A stretch of DNA of 64,000 nucleotides from the NCBI GenBank assembly GCA_002943765.1, contig PQWQ01000005.1, forward strand, positions 124,001-188,000, in the 5' to 3' direction. Each line of letters starts with the position of its first letter. Position 1 is the stretch's first letter. The translations under genes were made by a program, and so were the position numbers. This DNA comes from Psoroptes ovis. Its lineage: Eukaryota; Arthropoda; Arachnida; Sarcoptiformes; Psoroptidae. The notes below the pieces were generated by a model. That model saw nothing but the letters and a program-made list of their open reading frames with translations. It did not search any database and was not told the origin of the DNA. Positions 62,672 through 64,000 of this stretch are shown here, in pieces.

Positions 62672-62850
62672 TTTAGTGTTTTCGCATATTTCACCATTGC
62701 GTAGGTGACAAGCTATCAACTATCACAAACAATGATGATAGTATAAATGATCATTTTTAGATGCCTGATCGAAAAAAATCATTAAAAAATTCTTCCAAAT
62801 CAGCAATTTACACTGACATTCATCATCATAAGGCTATAATGTGTATGAAA

Positions 62851-62937
62851 ATATTAGGCTGTCCGATAAGTTTTCGCCGATTTTCTCATCGAATCCCCTA
62901 CGATATAATCGGAAAAAAATTTACGGACAACCTAAAA
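62851..62937. mobile_element. Family-1 palindromic element, loop class B, inverted
   Basis: Arms TTAGGCTGTCCGATAAGTTT / AAATTTACGGACAACCTAAA; loop TCGAATCCCCTACGATATAA. Confidence 0.87.
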
Positions 62938-63279
62938 ACAGAAAAACAATCAACAGAATATAATGGTGGCACGATCTTAATACATCTTAATTATCTATTT
63001 CCATTTTCTTATCATTTGTTGATTAGATTTTTGCTGTTATCCATTATTCCTGAATGCTGTACAATAATAATAATTTATCAGATGTTTTTTGTGAATTTTT
63101 CGAATTCAATTCCACAATTCAATGTTTTTATTACATTGTAAATAATGATTGTTGAATCATGAAATTGGTTTAGTCATTTTTTTCAGTGTGTTCAAATCAA
63201 CCAAATTTCTTGCCTATGCCTTTGCTTTGCAAATTTTTAAATTGTAAATCCTCGATTGAAAATTTTTTTTAATCAAATA

Positions 63280-63368
63280 TATTAGGTTGTCCGAAAAGTT
63301 CATTCCGCTTAATGAACAATAGAGTTGATCATGAAAATTGCCAAGAACTTTCAGGACAACCTAATATT
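63280..63368. mobile_element. Family-1 palindromic element with unrelated loop
   Basis: The ends TTAGGTTGTCCGAAAAGTTC / GAACTTTCAGGACAACCTAA are typical, but the loop (CTTAATGAACAATAGAGTTG) matches none of the others. Confidence 0.8.
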
Positions 63369-64000
63369 TGATTTAAAAAATAATCCGATTTTCGGGCTGA
63401 GATTTTCTGCTTAAAATTTGATAATTTGTATTACATTTTTCAATGCATTCATTTTGCTTAATACAAGTTTTAATTCATTTGCCTTCAAACGAAAGTTTTT
63501 GAGGAAAACAAAACAAAGCAAAAAGCAAATCTGATGAGTATATAAGGAGATAGCTTTAAGATTCTCAATGAAATAAATGGTCATTAACCTTAACGAAAAA
63601 CAAGATATACAAAGAGTTCTCATGCAGGCAATTTATTCAAAGACACAAAATGTTTATCAGTTCAAAACTTACCGGTTTTCAATGCATAATGATGAATGCA
63701 TCGTAATGAATATAACATTGATCATTTCTCAAAAATATATCGAACGAATCTATGTTCCCTCTGCTAAGTTGTTTGTTTATTTAGACAATTGTAAATGACA
63801 ATTTGTCAAACTCTACAAAACAAAAAAAAATGTTTTCATTAATATTTCTTTAATGTCAATATGAAAACAAAGAAATTCATAATTAAAAATAACTTATTTT
63901 ACAAATTGAATGATGAATAATTTAAAATAATTTCTTCTTAGGTTATAATCAAATTTATTAAGTAATTTATTGAAATGGATTCAGATATGGATTTGTTGTT

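Larger units (their letters stand above)
53332..64000. other. Gene-poor stretch, probably the first intron of the 53,097 gene
   Basis: Eleven family-1 palindromes and two family-2 elements. ORFs at 54,179-54,418 (-), 54,912-55,235 (+), 58,494-58,697 (+), 60,239-60,592 (-), 62,014-62,220 (-) and 63,577-63,798 (+) are short, AT-rich and unrecognised, and I do not call them genes. Confidence 0.4.

Noticed and set aside
9718..63368. CRISPR-like array reading of the regularly recurring palindromes
   Set aside because: Spacing is irregular (0.2-11 kb), repeats are dispersed, and the DNA is eukaryotic with introns; mobile elements explain them better.

Overview
The window looks like nuclear DNA from a small arthropod genome, most likely an astigmatan mite close to the house-dust mites. 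The sequence is AT-rich, most short introns are about 50-70 bases with GT-AG ends, and poly(A) signals are of the AATAAA type. It holds animal genes (RAD54, PIH1D1, fritz/WDPCP, SMYD4, and turtle with its Ig and fibronectin domains) next to a tandem pair of secreted helical proteins that resemble mite group 5/21 allergens. The species call is inference; no database could be searched.

Bases 1-7,250 form a compact gene cluster. On the minus strand are fritz/WDPCP (3' part outside the window) and PIH1D1. RAD54 runs on the plus strand, diverging from PIH1D1 across about 165 bp. Two small plus-strand genes follow, each with a signal peptide, a phase-1 intron at the same place and helical mature chains. 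The first has one hairpin-like module flanked by Thr-rich tails. The second appears to have two modules.

Bases 8,628-44,302 hold one large plus-strand gene, the orthologue of Drosophila turtle / vertebrate IGSF9: signal peptide, five Ig domains, two FN3 domains, a transmembrane helix and a long low-complexity cytoplasmic tail with a proline-rich stretch. I could join 18 exons with compatible phases. Intron 1 is about 24.7 kb and contains no gene I can recognise. The tail contains about 530 bases open in two frames, with alternative acceptors that could give a short or a long C-terminus.

Bases 45,327-47,867 hold a minus-strand SMYD4-like SET/MYND methyltransferase, convergent with turtle. Bases 47,868-53,096 are gene-free. 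A probable first coding exon (signal or anchor sequence, phase-1 donor) lies at 53,097-53,331, and the rest of that gene appears to lie beyond the window. Bases 53,332-64,000 look like its intron.

The main non-genic signal is a family of about 85-bp near-perfect palindromes with mariner-like ends (TTAGGTTGTCCGAAAAGTTTTTGCCG...). I count 37 copies, all in introns or long gene-free stretches and none in the compact gene clusters. They fall into several loop classes. 24 lie inside turtle introns, so turtle pre-mRNA should carry 24 strong hairpins. A second family (about 120-135 bp, ends CAGGGTTT...AAACCCTG) has five copies. No transposase gene is visible for either.
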